64,000 nucleotides of DNA from Pseudoruminococcus sp964385235 (GTDB lineage: Bacteria > Bacillota > Clostridia > Oscillospirales > Acutalibacteraceae). The notes under the pieces were generated by a model that searched no databases, was not told the origin of the DNA, and saw only the letters and a list, made by a program, of their open reading frames with translations. A program made the position numbers and the translations under genes. Positions 54,082 through 63,295 of this stretch are shown here, one piece after another. The stretch lies in the NCBI GenBank assembly GCA_964385235.1, contig CAYLOD010000002.1:7091-71090 (forward strand), read 5' to 3'. Positions within the stretch are counted from its first letter, which is position 1, and every line of letters begins with the position of its first letter.

Positions 54082-55215
54082 TTACAGGCGTGACTTAAAG
54101 TCGTCATAACCGAACTTTTTCCATATTTCAAATCGTCCGTCACTGTGTGATATGGCTATCGATGGCAAAGGCATTCCGTTAAAGGTATTGTTTTTGACCA
54201 TAGAATATATCGCCATGTCGCAGAGGAGAAGTCTGTCGCCCGCTTTAAGCGGCCTGTCAAATGAATAGTCCCCGATAATATCCCCCGCCAGACACGTCGG
54301 GGCGCCAAGACGATATGTATACTTCAGCTCATTCGGCTTGCCCGCTCCGACTATTTCGGGACGGTACGGCATCTCAAGGACATCGGGCATATGGCATGAC
54401 GCCGACGCGTCTATTATGGCAATATCCATTCCGTTATGAACTGTATCAAGGACCGTCGTCAGCAGATAACCCGCGTTCAGCGCTATTGCCTCCCCCGGCT
54501 CAAGGTAAACCAAGGCATCATACTTATTCTGTACATATTCTATGCAGTTTATCAGCGTTTCGATATCATAGCCGGGGCGGGTTATGTGATGACCTCCGCC
54601 AAGGTTTATCCACTTCATCTTCTTTAAATACGGCGCAAACTTTTCCTCTGTTTTTACTATGGTGCGCTTCAGCGTGTCGGAATTTTGCTCGCACATAGTA
54701 TGGAAGTGTAGTCCCGATATTCCGTCAAGCCCGTCAGGCTCAAAATTGCTCAGCGTAACGCCCATGCGGGAGTTCGCGGCGCACGGGTTGTATATCTCGG
54801 TTCCTATCTCGGAGTATTCCGGGTTTATGCGCAGACCGTACTCTATTTCGCTGTGCTCAAGAGCCAATGACCTGAAATGCTTCCACTGCGAAAACGAGTT
54901 GAATACTATATGGTCGCAATAGCCGAGAAGCTCCCTAAAGTCGCTGTCGGAAAACGCCGGCGCGAACGCGTGAACCTCCCCTCCCATTTCCTCAAACCCG
55001 AGCCTCGCCTCATACAAGCCGCTCGCCGAGGTGCCGTCAAGATATTTTCCTATCAGCGGGTAAAGCCTGTACATTGAAAACGCCTTTTGCGCGAGAAGGA
55101 TCCTGCACCCGGTGCGTCTGCGAACACTGTCCAGAATCCCGAGGTTTTTTATAAGCGCGCCCTCGTCAATTATATAGCATGGTGACGGAGAGGATGGAAA
55201 ACTTATATCTTTCAA
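54082..55215 (-). CDS. nspC: Carboxynorspermidine/carboxyspermidine decarboxylase
   Basis: A PLP fold-type III decarboxylase, 377 residues, giving (nor)spermidine from its carboxy form. PCYIIDEGAL opens the protein; LAQKAFSMY contains the Schiff-base lysine, and GLHFHTMCEQ, LGGGHHIT and LEPGEA are further family motifs; CDMAIYSMVKNNTFNG ends it. TTG start behind GGCGGTGA. The dehydrogenase it works with is 16 kb away, at 36766, rather than adjacent as is often seen. Confidence 0.92.
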   Translation of the reverse strand: MKDISFPSSPSPCYIIDEGALIKNLGILDSVRRRTGCRILLAQKAFSMYRLYPLIGKYLDGTSASGLYEARLGFEEMGGEVHAFAPAFSDSDFRELLGYCDHIVFNSFSQWKHFRSLALEHSEIEYGLRINPEYSEIGTEIYNPCAANSRMGVTLSNFEPDGLDGISGLHFHTMCEQNSDTLKRTIVKTEEKFAPYLKKMKWINLGGGHHITRPGYDIETLINCIEYVQNKYDALVYLEPGEAIALNAGYLLTTVLDTVHNGMDIAIIDASASCHMPDVLEMPYRPEIVGAGKPNELKYTYRLGAPTCLAGDIIGDYSFDRPLKAGDRLLLCDMAIYSMVKNNTFNGMPLPSIAISHSDGRFEIWKKFGYDDFKSRL

Positions 55216-55325
55216 CGAAAATCACCGCCAAATATTTTCATACGAATAATGCCGAATAATATTATAATGCCGACAACGCAAAAATGCAACGGCTCCGCCC
55301 CGCAGAAATAAATTTAAAAAAGCGC

Positions 55326-55354
55326 TTGCATTTACGCGCTCGTTATGGTAGAAT
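55326..55354 (+). promoter_or_regulatory. Sigma-A-type promoter for secG
   Basis: TTGCAT (55326-55331), 17-nt spacer, TAGAAT (55349-55354), 58 nt before secG. Confidence 0.65.
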
Positions 55355-55412
55355 AAATAAGCTATTTGAATTTGATTTACATTTTTTGATATATTATAAT
55401 GGAGGATGTCAA

Positions 55413-55667
55413 ATGAATGCTTGGGAAATTGTTTTAGGTTCGGTTATTCTGCTTCTTGCGGTGATAATTGTTGTTGTTATAATGCTTCAGGAGGGTCATC
55501 AGCAGGGTATGGGTGCTGTCATGGGCGGCAGCTCCGATACATTCTATTCTAAAAATAAATCCCGTTCGCTTGACGCGTTCCTTGCGAGATGGACGAGAGC
55601 CATTGCTATAATATTTTTTCTTATTGTCATAGCTCTCAATGCTATTCCGTTCTTCATGAATAAATAA
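55413..55667 (+). CDS. secG: Preprotein translocase subunit SecG
   Basis: 84 residues from ATG 55413 (GGAGG at 55401-55405). Two transmembrane helices flank the conserved VIMLQEGHQQGMGAVMGG loop; the Ser-rich SDTFYSKNKS follows. Accessory subunit of the SecYEG channel. Many Firmicutes have rnr and smpB downstream; these are not present here. Confidence 0.94.
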   Translation: MNAWEIVLGSVILLLAVIIVVVIMLQEGHQQGMGAVMGGSSDTFYSKNKSRSLDAFLARWTRAIAIIFFLIVIALNAIPFFMNK

Positions 55668-55822
55668 GCTTTTTAACTTAATAAGGCGGTATTTTATAAG
55701 GCGGTATTTTCGCCGCAGAAACTTAATCGACTGTTAAACGGCATGGCTTATCGGCTGTGCCGTTTTTGATTTATTTCAGAGGAAACACACAGGGGCAAAT
55801 TATTGTTTTACGGAGGTCAGTG

Positions 55823-56362
55823 ATGGGACGCTTTTGGGGTCATTTAAAAACGATAAATCATCATAAATATCTTGTTATGAAGCATTGTTTCAAGGTCGGA
55901 CTCTATAAACAGGGACTTCTGCACGATATGTCTAAATACTCTCCGACGGAATTTTCAGCTGGGGTAAGGTACTATCAGGGTGTGAGAAGTCCGAATGAAG
56001 CGGAGCGTGAGGACAAGGGCGTAAGCCTCGCGTGGCTTCATCACAAGGGCAGGAACAAGCACCACCTTGAATATTGGATAGATTATTCTCTCGAAAAGGA
56101 TAAGCAGATGACGGGACAAAAAATGCCCGTAAAATATGTTGTTGAGATGTTCTGCGACCGTGTCGCCGCAAGCAAAACATACAACGGGGAAAACTATACG
56201 GATGCCGACGCCTATAATTACTATTGCCGCTCAAAGGAGCATTATATGATCCACCCGGAAACGGCGGCACTTCTCGAAAAGATGCTTATTATGCTCAAGG
56301 ATAAGGGCGAGGACGAAACATTCGCGTATATACGCGGGGAAATCCTGAAAAAGAAAAGGTGA
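55823..56362 (+). CDS. DUF5662-like protein
   Basis: 179 residues from ATG 55823 behind GGAGG. Rich in conserved His and Asp: HHKYLVMKHCFKVGLYKQGLLHDMSKYS and LAWLHHKGRNKHHLEYW. The spacing resembles an HD-type metal site and the pattern recalled for DUF5662. No function is established to my knowledge. Transcribed between secG and the polyphosphate genes. Confidence 0.78.
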   Translation: MGRFWGHLKTINHHKYLVMKHCFKVGLYKQGLLHDMSKYSPTEFSAGVRYYQGVRSPNEAEREDKGVSLAWLHHKGRNKHHLEYWIDYSLEKDKQMTGQKMPVKYVVEMFCDRVAASKTYNGENYTDADAYNYYCRSKEHYMIHPETAALLEKMLIMLKDKGEDETFAYIRGEILKKKR

Positions 56363-56519
56363 GCGGCTGACAGTACCCGGATGTGATATGGCACGGTAAG
56401 CTTTTAACATTCTTCGGCTTTTTTATATAATTTAAACGAAAATTTACACGGGAAATTTCTCTTTTTGCTTGCAGCAGATAATTTATGCTGTTATAATTAA
56501 GACAACAGGAGGAGTTTCC

Positions 56520-58088
56520 GTGAACAAAAGAAAAAACGTTAAGGAAAATAAAAATATCGCCGCGGTCATTACAATAGGCTCTGAATTGGTAAAGATGCTG
56601 ATAGCAAATCTTCGGGGCGGTGAAATCAGGATCATTGATGTGCTTACCTATCCCCTTAATCTCGGACATGAGGTTTTTTCCGATAAAAAGATAAGCTTTG
56701 AAAGTCTGAAAGAGCTTTCAAAGGCTCTCGAGGGCTTTACGCGTGTCATGGATGAATACGGGATAACCCAGTACAAGGCAGTTGCAACCTCCGTTTTCAG
56801 AGAAGCGTCGAATCGTGAATTTGTCATTGACCAGCTTAAAATACGAAACGACATAAATATAGAGGTTCTTGGCCTTGACAAGGCAAAAAGCCTTATATTC
56901 AGTGAAATAATACGAAGCTCCGGAAAAAATGAAAAGGAGCTTTCAAACACCCTGATCTCATATCTCGGAACGGGAAGTATCTCTCTGTCCGTATACAAAA
57001 AGGGAGTTATGGAGTACACGCGTAATTTTTCCACAGGCTCGATGAAGCTAACGGAGATAATCGACGTCGGTGATTTAAGCCTTGGTGAGTATTACACGGC
57101 TCTCGACGAATATATAGACTCGGTTCTCGATAAGGTCGTGTACGAAAACGTCAATAAGAGCATCAGCAATTTGATCCTTGCGGGAACCATGGTAAAGACT
57201 ATCGCGAAACAATGCGGCGTCGAGTCTACAGACGGAAGCAGCTACAGGATTAATCTGGAGGATATGGAGCGCTTTCACAACGAAATAAGGAAAATGCCGC
57301 TGAACGACCTATGCGACCGCTTTAATGTTTCCAATGTTGACGCGGAGCTTCTTTATACCGCCTCCGCCCTTTATATCCACCTTTTGAAACTTACAAAGGC
57401 TAATGAGATAACCGCCGTCATCACACAGCTTTCAGATGCTCTCATGGCACAGCTTCTGCTCAAGTCCGCGCGTAACAGCTATGATGAGCACGTCGCGAGA
57501 AACGCCGCATCATGCGCCCGCGCTCTCGCTAAACATTACGGCTGCGCGAGCGGACATTATGAGGCTGTATGCAAGTACGCCCTGCTGATTTTTGACAAGC
57601 TAAAGAAGCTGCACGGACTTAACGCAAGACACAGGCTGCTGCTGGAGCTTGCGTGTATTCTGCATGAAAGCGGTTCGTTTATCAATACTCACAACAAGCT
57701 GCTCGGAACATACGACATAATTAAAAATACCGAATTTTACGGACTTTCAAGCGAGGATTCTCTGCTTGTAGCCGCGGCGGCAAGCTGTGAGGACGTCAAT
57801 ATAAGCGCTGAGATAAACTCAGTCTATCACAGTCTTTCGCAAAAAAACAGGTTCGTAGTGATAAAGCTCAGCGCGATATTAAGCGTCGCGAACGCCCTCG
57901 ATATATCACAGGACGGAAAGTTTAACAGCATGACGCTAAAGCTCAAGGAAGACGAACTTATAATATATGCCGAAACGGATAAAAACGCGTATCTTGAAAA
58001 ATGGGCGTTTAAGGAACGCAAAACTCTCTTTGAAGATGTTTTCGGAATAAAGCTCAGACTTGTTGTAAAGTCGCCGTATTTCAAGTAG
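56520..58088 (+). CDS. Ppx/GppA-like protein with HD-like C-terminal domain
   Basis: 522 residues from GTG 56520 (GGAGG 7 nt upstream). The N-terminal half has the Ppx/GppA actin-like ATPase fold: KAVATSVFREASN holds the usual catalytic Glu (REASN, 94-98). The phosphate-loop equivalent reads YLGTGSISL (148-156), where Ppx usually has D-GGGS-E, and the first loop reads TIGSELVK instead of DIGSNS. The C-terminal part (about 310-500) is helical and HD-like (LACILHESGSFIN). It precedes ppk1 by 16 nt, so a regulatory or weak exopolyphosphatase/pppGpp role is likely. Confidence 0.82.
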   Translation: MNKRKNVKENKNIAAVITIGSELVKMLIANLRGGEIRIIDVLTYPLNLGHEVFSDKKISFESLKELSKALEGFTRVMDEYGITQYKAVATSVFREASNREFVIDQLKIRNDINIEVLGLDKAKSLIFSEIIRSSGKNEKELSNTLISYLGTGSISLSVYKKGVMEYTRNFSTGSMKLTEIIDVGDLSLGEYYTALDEYIDSVLDKVVYENVNKSISNLILAGTMVKTIAKQCGVESTDGSSYRINLEDMERFHNEIRKMPLNDLCDRFNVSNVDAELLYTASALYIHLLKLTKANEITAVITQLSDALMAQLLLKSARNSYDEHVARNAASCARALAKHYGCASGHYEAVCKYALLIFDKLKKLHGLNARHRLLLELACILHESGSFINTHNKLLGTYDIIKNTEFYGLSSEDSLLVAAAASCEDVNISAEINSVYHSLSQKNRFVVIKLSAILSVANALDISQDGKFNSMTLKLKEDELIIYAETDKNAYLEKWAFKERKTLFEDVFGIKLRLVVKSPYFK

Positions 58089-58104
58089 AGAGGAAGAGAT
58101 CGCT

Positions 58105-60234
58105 TTGTCTGAGAAAACAAAAAAGCAAAAGGACAGCGTTAAAGAGAAAAAATATCTGTTCAACAACAGGGAATTGAGTTGGATGGACTTTAACTGTCGT
58201 GTCCTTGAGGAAGCACTTGAAAAGGAAAATCCAATACTTGAACGCGTTAAGTTTCTTGCTATTACCGCTTCCAACCTTGATGAATTTTTTATGGTAAGAG
58301 TAGCGGGGCTTTTGGATCAGATACATTCCGGCTATAATAAAAAGGATCCCGCCGGACTCACTCCGTCAGAGCAGCTCGAAAAGCTGTTTGAGAAAACACA
58401 CGCTTTTATGGATAAGCAATACTCCTGTCTTTCGCGCTCTATAATCCCCGCGCTTAAAAAGAACGGTCTATTTTTCCTGAAATATGACGAACTGAACGAC
58501 GAGCTTAAAAGGAAGTGCGACACCTATTTTGACAAGGTGATTTTCCCCGTATTGACTCCGCTCGCGGTCGATACAAGCCGTCCCTTTCCGCTGCTTGCGA
58601 ACAAAAGCCTTAATATCGCGTTAAGACTTGCCAAGGACAAAGCGGATGCTTTTGCCGTGGTTCAGGTGCCGTCTATAATCCCCCGTTTTTTCGAGGTTTC
58701 AAACGAAAAGGGCCGTTCGTTTGTCCTGCTTGAGGATATTATCAAGAACAACCTCGGAAAACTGTTCGAGCTTTATGATATTGAGGCATATGCCGATTTC
58801 AGGCTTACGAGAGATGCGGACCTCGACATTGACGAGGAGGCGGAGGATCTCATGGCGGCTATAGAAAAATCCATTAAAAAGCGTCAGAGAGGTCAGCCTG
58901 TCCGCGTGGAGCTTTCGCAAAAATGTGATTTCGCGCTGCGCAAATTCCTTACGGGAATGCTTAAGGTAAGCGAGAATGAAATATACGAGATCCCGGGGCC
59001 TCTTGACCTGACATTCCTCTCAAAATTCGGTTCGCTTGACGGCTGTGACGAGCTGCGCTTTAAACCGATAAATCCTGTTACGCCTCCCGCCGATTTTTAC
59101 GGTTATGACGATATTTTTCAGGCTATCAGGGAAAAGGACAGAATGGTTCATCACCCGTATGAGAGCTTTGATTCCGTTATAAAATTTGTTAAAGCCGCCG
59201 CCGAGGACGAGGACGTTCTCGCTATCAAGCAAACACTGTACCGTGTAAGCGGAAATTCCCCGATAGTGGAAGCTCTTATCCGCGCCGCCGAAAACGGCAA
59301 GCAGGTCACTGTTCTTGTTGAGCTGAAAGCGCGATTTGACGAGGAGAACAATATAGTATGGGCTAAAAAACTTGAGAAGGCGGGATGCCACGTCATCTAC
59401 GGTCTTCAGGGGCTGAAAACGCACTGCAAGATATTGCTTGTTGTCCGCCGTGAGGAGGACGGTATACGCCGCTACCTCCACCTCGGAACAGGCAACTATA
59501 ATGACATAACGGCGCGTTTCTATACGGATATAGGTATGTTTACCTGCGGAGAATCGTTTGGGCGCGATGCGTCGTCGCTGTTTAACGTAATAACGGGTTA
59601 TTCTGCGCCGCCTGAGTATCTTAAAATGAAGGTCGCTCCGCTTGGCTTGAGAGTATTTTTCAAGTCAATGGTTCTGCGTGAGATTGAAAACGCAAATAAC
59701 GGCCTTGCATCCGGCATCACAATAAAGGTAAATTCCATGGTGGATCCGGAGCTTATATCGCTTCTCTATGACGCGTCTAAGGCGGGTGTTAAAATAACGC
59801 TCATAGTTCGGGGAATATGCTGTCTTGTTCCGGGCGTAAAGGGAATAAGCGAAAATATAACTGTTATCAGCATAGTCGGTCAGCTGCTTGAACACAGCAG
59901 AATCTTTAAATTTGAAAACGGCGGAGATCCTGTCGTGTATATAGGCTCGGCCGACTGGATGCAGAGAAATCTCGATAAACGCGTCGAGATCGTATTCCCC
60001 GTTGAGGACGAGGATTTAAAAAAGCGTGTATTCAATATGCTTGACATTATGATAAACGATACAATAAACGCAAGGATTCAGCACAGCAACATGACATACA
60101 CGTTAGTTGACAAGCGCGGCAAGCAGTCGCTGAACTCGCAGCTCGAGTTCTATCGTCTGGCGAAGGAATCGTTAGAGAATGTAAAAAGCGATAAGGAGCA
60201 AAAACTTTTTGTTCCGCAAGAGGGGAACCAATAA
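58105..60234 (+). CDS. ppk1: Polyphosphate kinase 1
   Basis: Reversibly polymerises the gamma-phosphate of ATP into polyphosphate. 709 residues. N-terminal NNRELSWMDFN, then ASNLDEFFMVRVAG. The phosphorylated His lies in GLKTHCKILLVV and the second catalytic His in LLEHSRIFKF; KARFDEENNI and LHLGTGNYND are ATP-site segments. TTG start at 58105. Operon with the Ppx-like gene, so synthesis and turnover are set together. Confidence 0.96.
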   Translation: MSEKTKKQKDSVKEKKYLFNNRELSWMDFNCRVLEEALEKENPILERVKFLAITASNLDEFFMVRVAGLLDQIHSGYNKKDPAGLTPSEQLEKLFEKTHAFMDKQYSCLSRSIIPALKKNGLFFLKYDELNDELKRKCDTYFDKVIFPVLTPLAVDTSRPFPLLANKSLNIALRLAKDKADAFAVVQVPSIIPRFFEVSNEKGRSFVLLEDIIKNNLGKLFELYDIEAYADFRLTRDADLDIDEEAEDLMAAIEKSIKKRQRGQPVRVELSQKCDFALRKFLTGMLKVSENEIYEIPGPLDLTFLSKFGSLDGCDELRFKPINPVTPPADFYGYDDIFQAIREKDRMVHHPYESFDSVIKFVKAAAEDEDVLAIKQTLYRVSGNSPIVEALIRAAENGKQVTVLVELKARFDEENNIVWAKKLEKAGCHVIYGLQGLKTHCKILLVVRREEDGIRRYLHLGTGNYNDITARFYTDIGMFTCGESFGRDASSLFNVITGYSAPPEYLKMKVAPLGLRVFFKSMVLREIENANNGLASGITIKVNSMVDPELISLLYDASKAGVKITLIVRGICCLVPGVKGISENITVISIVGQLLEHSRIFKFENGGDPVVYIGSADWMQRNLDKRVEIVFPVEDEDLKKRVFNMLDIMINDTINARIQHSNMTYTLVDKRGKQSLNSQLEFYRLAKESLENVKSDKEQKLFVPQEGNQ

Positions 60235-60327
60235 TTGTATAGCCACTGCCTGTATCATCACTCACGGGCAGGAGCCCCGCCCTATTACGGGGCGGAGTCC
60301 AATGGGGCAATCCCCTTATTAAACAGC

Positions 60328-60356
60328 TTGACAACTGTGTTAAACCGTTCTATAAT
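60328..60356 (+). promoter_or_regulatory. Consensus sigma-A promoter of the thi operon
   Basis: TTGACA (60328-60333), 17-nt spacer, TATAAT (60351-60356), just upstream of the TPP riboswitch. Confidence 0.88.
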
Positions 60357-60383
60357 TATAGCGTTGAATAAAATATATTCTGT

Positions 60384-60470
60384 GAACCGGGGAGTCAATC
60401 GAATTGTTCTGAGAGTGAGGTAGTGCCTCTTACCCGTTGAACCTGACCGTTTCTGCGGTGTAGGGAGTTT
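60384..60470 (+). promoter_or_regulatory. TPP (THI-box) riboswitch
   Basis: Contains the hallmarks GGGGAGTC, CTGAGA, ACCCGTTGAACCTGA and TGTAGGGA in order. It binds thiamine pyrophosphate. P4 is short. The last bases, AGGGAGTTTCTG, can instead pair with CAGAGCTCCCT of the downstream terminator, giving a classic anti-terminator switch: low TPP gives read-through, high TPP gives termination. Confidence 0.92.
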
Positions 60471-60489
60471 CTGTATTTTGCTTTTTGCA

Positions 60490-60516
60490 GAGCTCCCTCA
60501 CAGGGAGTTCTTTTTT
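60490..60516 (+). terminator. Riboswitch-controlled terminator ahead of thiG
   Basis: GAGCTCCCT (60490-60498) pairs with AGGGAGTTC (60502-60510), one G-U pair, then TTTTTT. Its 5' arm can be captured by the riboswitch tail. Confidence 0.85.
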
Positions 60517-60547
60517 ATTATTTTACACGCTTCGGAGGTATAATTTT

Positions 60548-61315
60548 ATGGAAGATAAGCTAATTATCGGCGGTCATGAATTTAATTCGCGCTTTATTCT
60601 CGGTTCGGGCAAGTTTTCGCTTGACCTTGTAAACGCCGCTATAAAATACGGCGGCGTCGAGATAGCCACTCTCGCGCTAAGACGTGCAAACAAGGGCGGC
60701 GGTGAAAACATACTTGACTATATTCCCGACGGCATAACGCTATTGCCGAATACATCGGGCGCACGCACGGCGGAGGAGGCTGTCCGCATAGCAAGGCTTT
60801 CGAGGGAGCTTGGCTGCGGAGATTTCGTTAAGCTTGAGATCGTTCACGACTCAAAGTATCTTTTCCCCGACAACTATGAAACGATCAAGGCTACTGAGAT
60901 CCTTGCAAAGGAAGGCTTTATCGTAATGCCGTATATGTTCCCCGACCTTAACGCCGCGCGCGACCTTGTGAACGCGGGCGCGGCAAGCGTTATGCCCCTT
61001 GGCGCGCCTATCGGCAGCAACAAGGGTCTTGCGACAAGAGACTTTATAAAAATACTTGTGGACGAGATCGACCTGCCGATTATAGTTGACGCGGGCATAG
61101 GCAGGCCGTCACAGGCTTGCGAGGCTATGGAGCTTGGTGTGGACGCGGTCATGGCCAATACAGCCGTCGCGACAGCGGGAGACGTCACAATGATGGCTCG
61201 GGCGTTCAAGCTCGCGATAGAAAGCGGCCGTATGGCATATCTCTCGAAGCCGGGCAGGGTTCTGCCGTTTACGGGAGAGGCGTCAAGCCCGCTGACGGGA
61301 TTTCTCGCCGACTGA
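60548..61315 (+). CDS. thiG: Thiazole synthase ThiG
   Basis: Builds the thiazole phosphate of thiamine from DXP, dehydroglycine and ThiS-thiocarboxylate. 255 residues, ATG 60548 behind GGAGG. FILGSGKF, the Schiff-base Lys in VKLEIVHDS, and the phosphate sites DAGIGRPS and NTAVATAGD are present. First gene under the TPP riboswitch; no thiS precedes it, unlike most thiG operons. Confidence 0.95.
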   Translation: MEDKLIIGGHEFNSRFILGSGKFSLDLVNAAIKYGGVEIATLALRRANKGGGENILDYIPDGITLLPNTSGARTAEEAVRIARLSRELGCGDFVKLEIVHDSKYLFPDNYETIKATEILAKEGFIVMPYMFPDLNAARDLVNAGAASVMPLGAPIGSNKGLATRDFIKILVDEIDLPIIVDAGIGRPSQACEAMELGVDAVMANTAVATAGDVTMMARAFKLAIESGRMAYLSKPGRVLPFTGEASSPLTGFLAD

Positions 61316-61329
61316 AAGGAATGATATTT

Positions 61330-62451
61330 ATGAAAGATATTAGCGACTGCAGTCTGCTTGAAGAAGTAATGTCACTGTATGATAAATATGACTTTGAAGC
61401 GTTTTCCGTACGCGACGTGGAAAACGCGCTCGGCAAGGAGCGCATAGACTTTTATGATTACGCGGCTCTCCTGTCGACAGCCGCGACGCCGTATATTGAA
61501 CAAATGGCTCAAAAGGCTCAGACGGAAACGCGCCGCCAGTTCGGAAACACGATTACGCTTTTCACACCGCTGTACATAGCTAATTATTGTGAAAACGAAT
61601 GTGTTTACTGCGGCTTTAACTGCAAAAACAAAATCCACCGCGCAAGGCTCACGATGAATGAGATTGAAAAGGAGTATGCGGCAATAGCTGAAACAGGTCT
61701 GCAGGATATTCTTATCCTTACGGGCGAGTCGCGCAATATGTCTGATGTTGCCTATATCGGTGACGCGATAGAGCTTGCGAAAAAGTATTTTTCAACGATA
61801 AGCATAGAGATTTATCCCGTTGACCTTGACGAATATAAATACCTGCACCAAAAGGGCGCGGACTTCGTCTGCGTTTATCAGGAAACTTACAACCGCAAAA
61901 AATATGACGAGGTTCATGTGCGCGGACCGAAAAAGGTCTTTTCATATCGTTTTAACGCTCAGGAAAGAGCTATACTCGCCGGTATGCGCGGAGTATCTTT
62001 CGGCGCGCTTTTGGGACTTGACGACTTCAGGAGAGATGCCTTTGCCGCGGGTGTTCACGCCTTTCTTATACAAAAGAGGTATCCTCACGCGGAGGTTTCA
62101 TTCTCCGTTCCGAGGCTTCGCCCTTATATAAACAACAGCGAAAACAATCCCCGCGATGTACATGAAACACAGCTTTTGCAGGTCATGACCGCGTACAGGC
62201 TTTTGCTCCCGTATGCGGGTATAACTATCTCAACCAGAGAAAGAGCGGGTTTTCGCGACAATGTCGTCGGAATGTGCGCGACTAAAATATCCGCGGGTGT
62301 GAGCGTCGGCGTCGGCGGCCATTCCGAAGTTGAAAAGGGTGACGAACAGTTCGACATTTCCGACCCGAGAAGTGTTGACGATGTAAAGGCTATGCTTCAT
62401 TCCAGAGGTTTACAGCCGATTTTTACGGACTATATTCGGCTTATCGGGTGA
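61330..62451 (+). CDS. thiH: 2-iminoacetate (dehydroglycine) synthase ThiH
   Basis: Radical SAM tyrosine lyase that supplies dehydroglycine to ThiG in anaerobes. 373 residues from ATG 61330 (AAAGGA upstream; the longer open frame begins inside thiG and is not used). Cys87, Cys91 and Cys94 (CENECVYC) hold the [4Fe-4S] cluster. LTGESRNMS and RVRGPKK-like HVRGPKK are typical. Fifteen nt after thiG. Use of ThiH rather than ThiO fits an anaerobe. Confidence 0.95.
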   Translation: MKDISDCSLLEEVMSLYDKYDFEAFSVRDVENALGKERIDFYDYAALLSTAATPYIEQMAQKAQTETRRQFGNTITLFTPLYIANYCENECVYCGFNCKNKIHRARLTMNEIEKEYAAIAETGLQDILILTGESRNMSDVAYIGDAIELAKKYFSTISIEIYPVDLDEYKYLHQKGADFVCVYQETYNRKKYDEVHVRGPKKVFSYRFNAQERAILAGMRGVSFGALLGLDDFRRDAFAAGVHAFLIQKRYPHAEVSFSVPRLRPYINNSENNPRDVHETQLLQVMTAYRLLLPYAGITISTRERAGFRDNVVGMCATKISAGVSVGVGGHSEVEKGDEQFDISDPRSVDDVKAMLHSRGLQPIFTDYIRLIG

Positions 62452-62456
62452 TAATT

Positions 62457-63050
62457 ATGTTATTTGCAGTGACGAACAGCAGCCTTTGCAGGGAGGATTT
62501 TTTAACCCGCATTGATAAAATCGCCCGTGCGGGGCCTGACAGAATAATTCTTCGGGAAAAACAACTGCCGCGCGATAAACTCTGCAGACTTGCTGAAAAA
62601 TGTTCGGAAATTTGCGCGGGGTACAGCGTCCCTTTTTCTGTCAACAGCGATATTGAAGCCGCGCGAGGGCTTTCGGCGGATATACACCTGCCATATTCAC
62701 TGTTTACGGAAAAGCATGAAAAGCTCGATGGTTTTAAAACAACAGGCGTATCCGTTCACAGCATTGAGGAAGCGGCGGCGGCGCAAAAGCTCGGCGCGTC
62801 ATACCTTATCGCGGGGCATATTTTCGCTACCGAATGCAAAAAAGGACTTGAACCGAGGGGGCTTGAATATCTTTCCGAGATTGCGCACAGTGTCACTGTT
62901 CCCGTGCTCGGTATAGGGGGCATAACATACGATAACGCGTCCGAGGTTATGGCGACGGGCGCGGCGGGTATCTGCGTGATGTCGCGTTTAATGATATGTG
63001 ACGACCCCGTAAATGAAGTGAAAAAATTAAAGCTGCGTTTGAACCTTTGA
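62457..63050 (+). CDS. thiE: Thiamine phosphate synthase/TenI-type protein
   Basis: 197 residues from ATG 62457; a GTG at 62448 overlapping the thiH stop is the alternative start. A TIM barrel with LFAVTNSSLCREDF, ILREKQLP, GVSVHS, AGHIFATECKKGL and IGGIT. The motif HLGQ-D of textbook ThiE is HLPYSLF here and the INDR loop is VNSD, so thiazole tautomerase (TenI) activity, or a divergent ThiE, must be considered. Clostridial operons often carry this version after thiH. Confidence 0.82.
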   Translation: MLFAVTNSSLCREDFLTRIDKIARAGPDRIILREKQLPRDKLCRLAEKCSEICAGYSVPFSVNSDIEAARGLSADIHLPYSLFTEKHEKLDGFKTTGVSVHSIEEAAAAQKLGASYLIAGHIFATECKKGLEPRGLEYLSEIAHSVTVPVLGIGGITYDNASEVMATGAAGICVMSRLMICDDPVNEVKKLKLRLNL

Positions 63051-63073
63051 AGGCTTTTGAACGCAGCTTTTTG
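63029..63073 (+). terminator. Terminator of the thi operon
   Basis: AAAGCTGCGTT (63029-63039) pairs perfectly with AACGCAGCTTT (63060-63070), T-run after; the left arm lies inside the gene end. Confidence 0.75.
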
Positions 63074-63227
63074 TATTGACAAAGAGCCTTGAAAACACTT
63101 TGGGCGGTGAACCTGAAACCAAGATGTTTCCTGTAATCCCCATGACCTTTATCAAAAGCCCCATATTAGCAAATTAAATTGAGCGGACTTCCTGTTACAC
63201 CGCTGCGTTGAGACGGCAGTTTCTGAC

Positions 63228-63262
63228 AAAAAAACAGCACAGCCGCGTTTTACGGCTGTGCC
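63228..63262 (-). terminator. Terminator of the minus-strand small gene
   Basis: GCACAGCCG (63238-63246) pairs perfectly with CGGCTGTGC (63253-63261); plus-strand A-run at 63229-63234 gives the U-tract on the minus strand. Near copy of the prfB terminator. Confidence 0.6.
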
Positions 63263-63295
63263 GGATTTCCGTGGGATTCAATAAGGAGCCTGCCC

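Noticed and set aside
61117..61329. Extended N-terminus of thiH beginning inside thiG
   Set aside because: Overlaps thiG on the same strand; ATG 61330 with AAAGGA gives the standard ThiH length.
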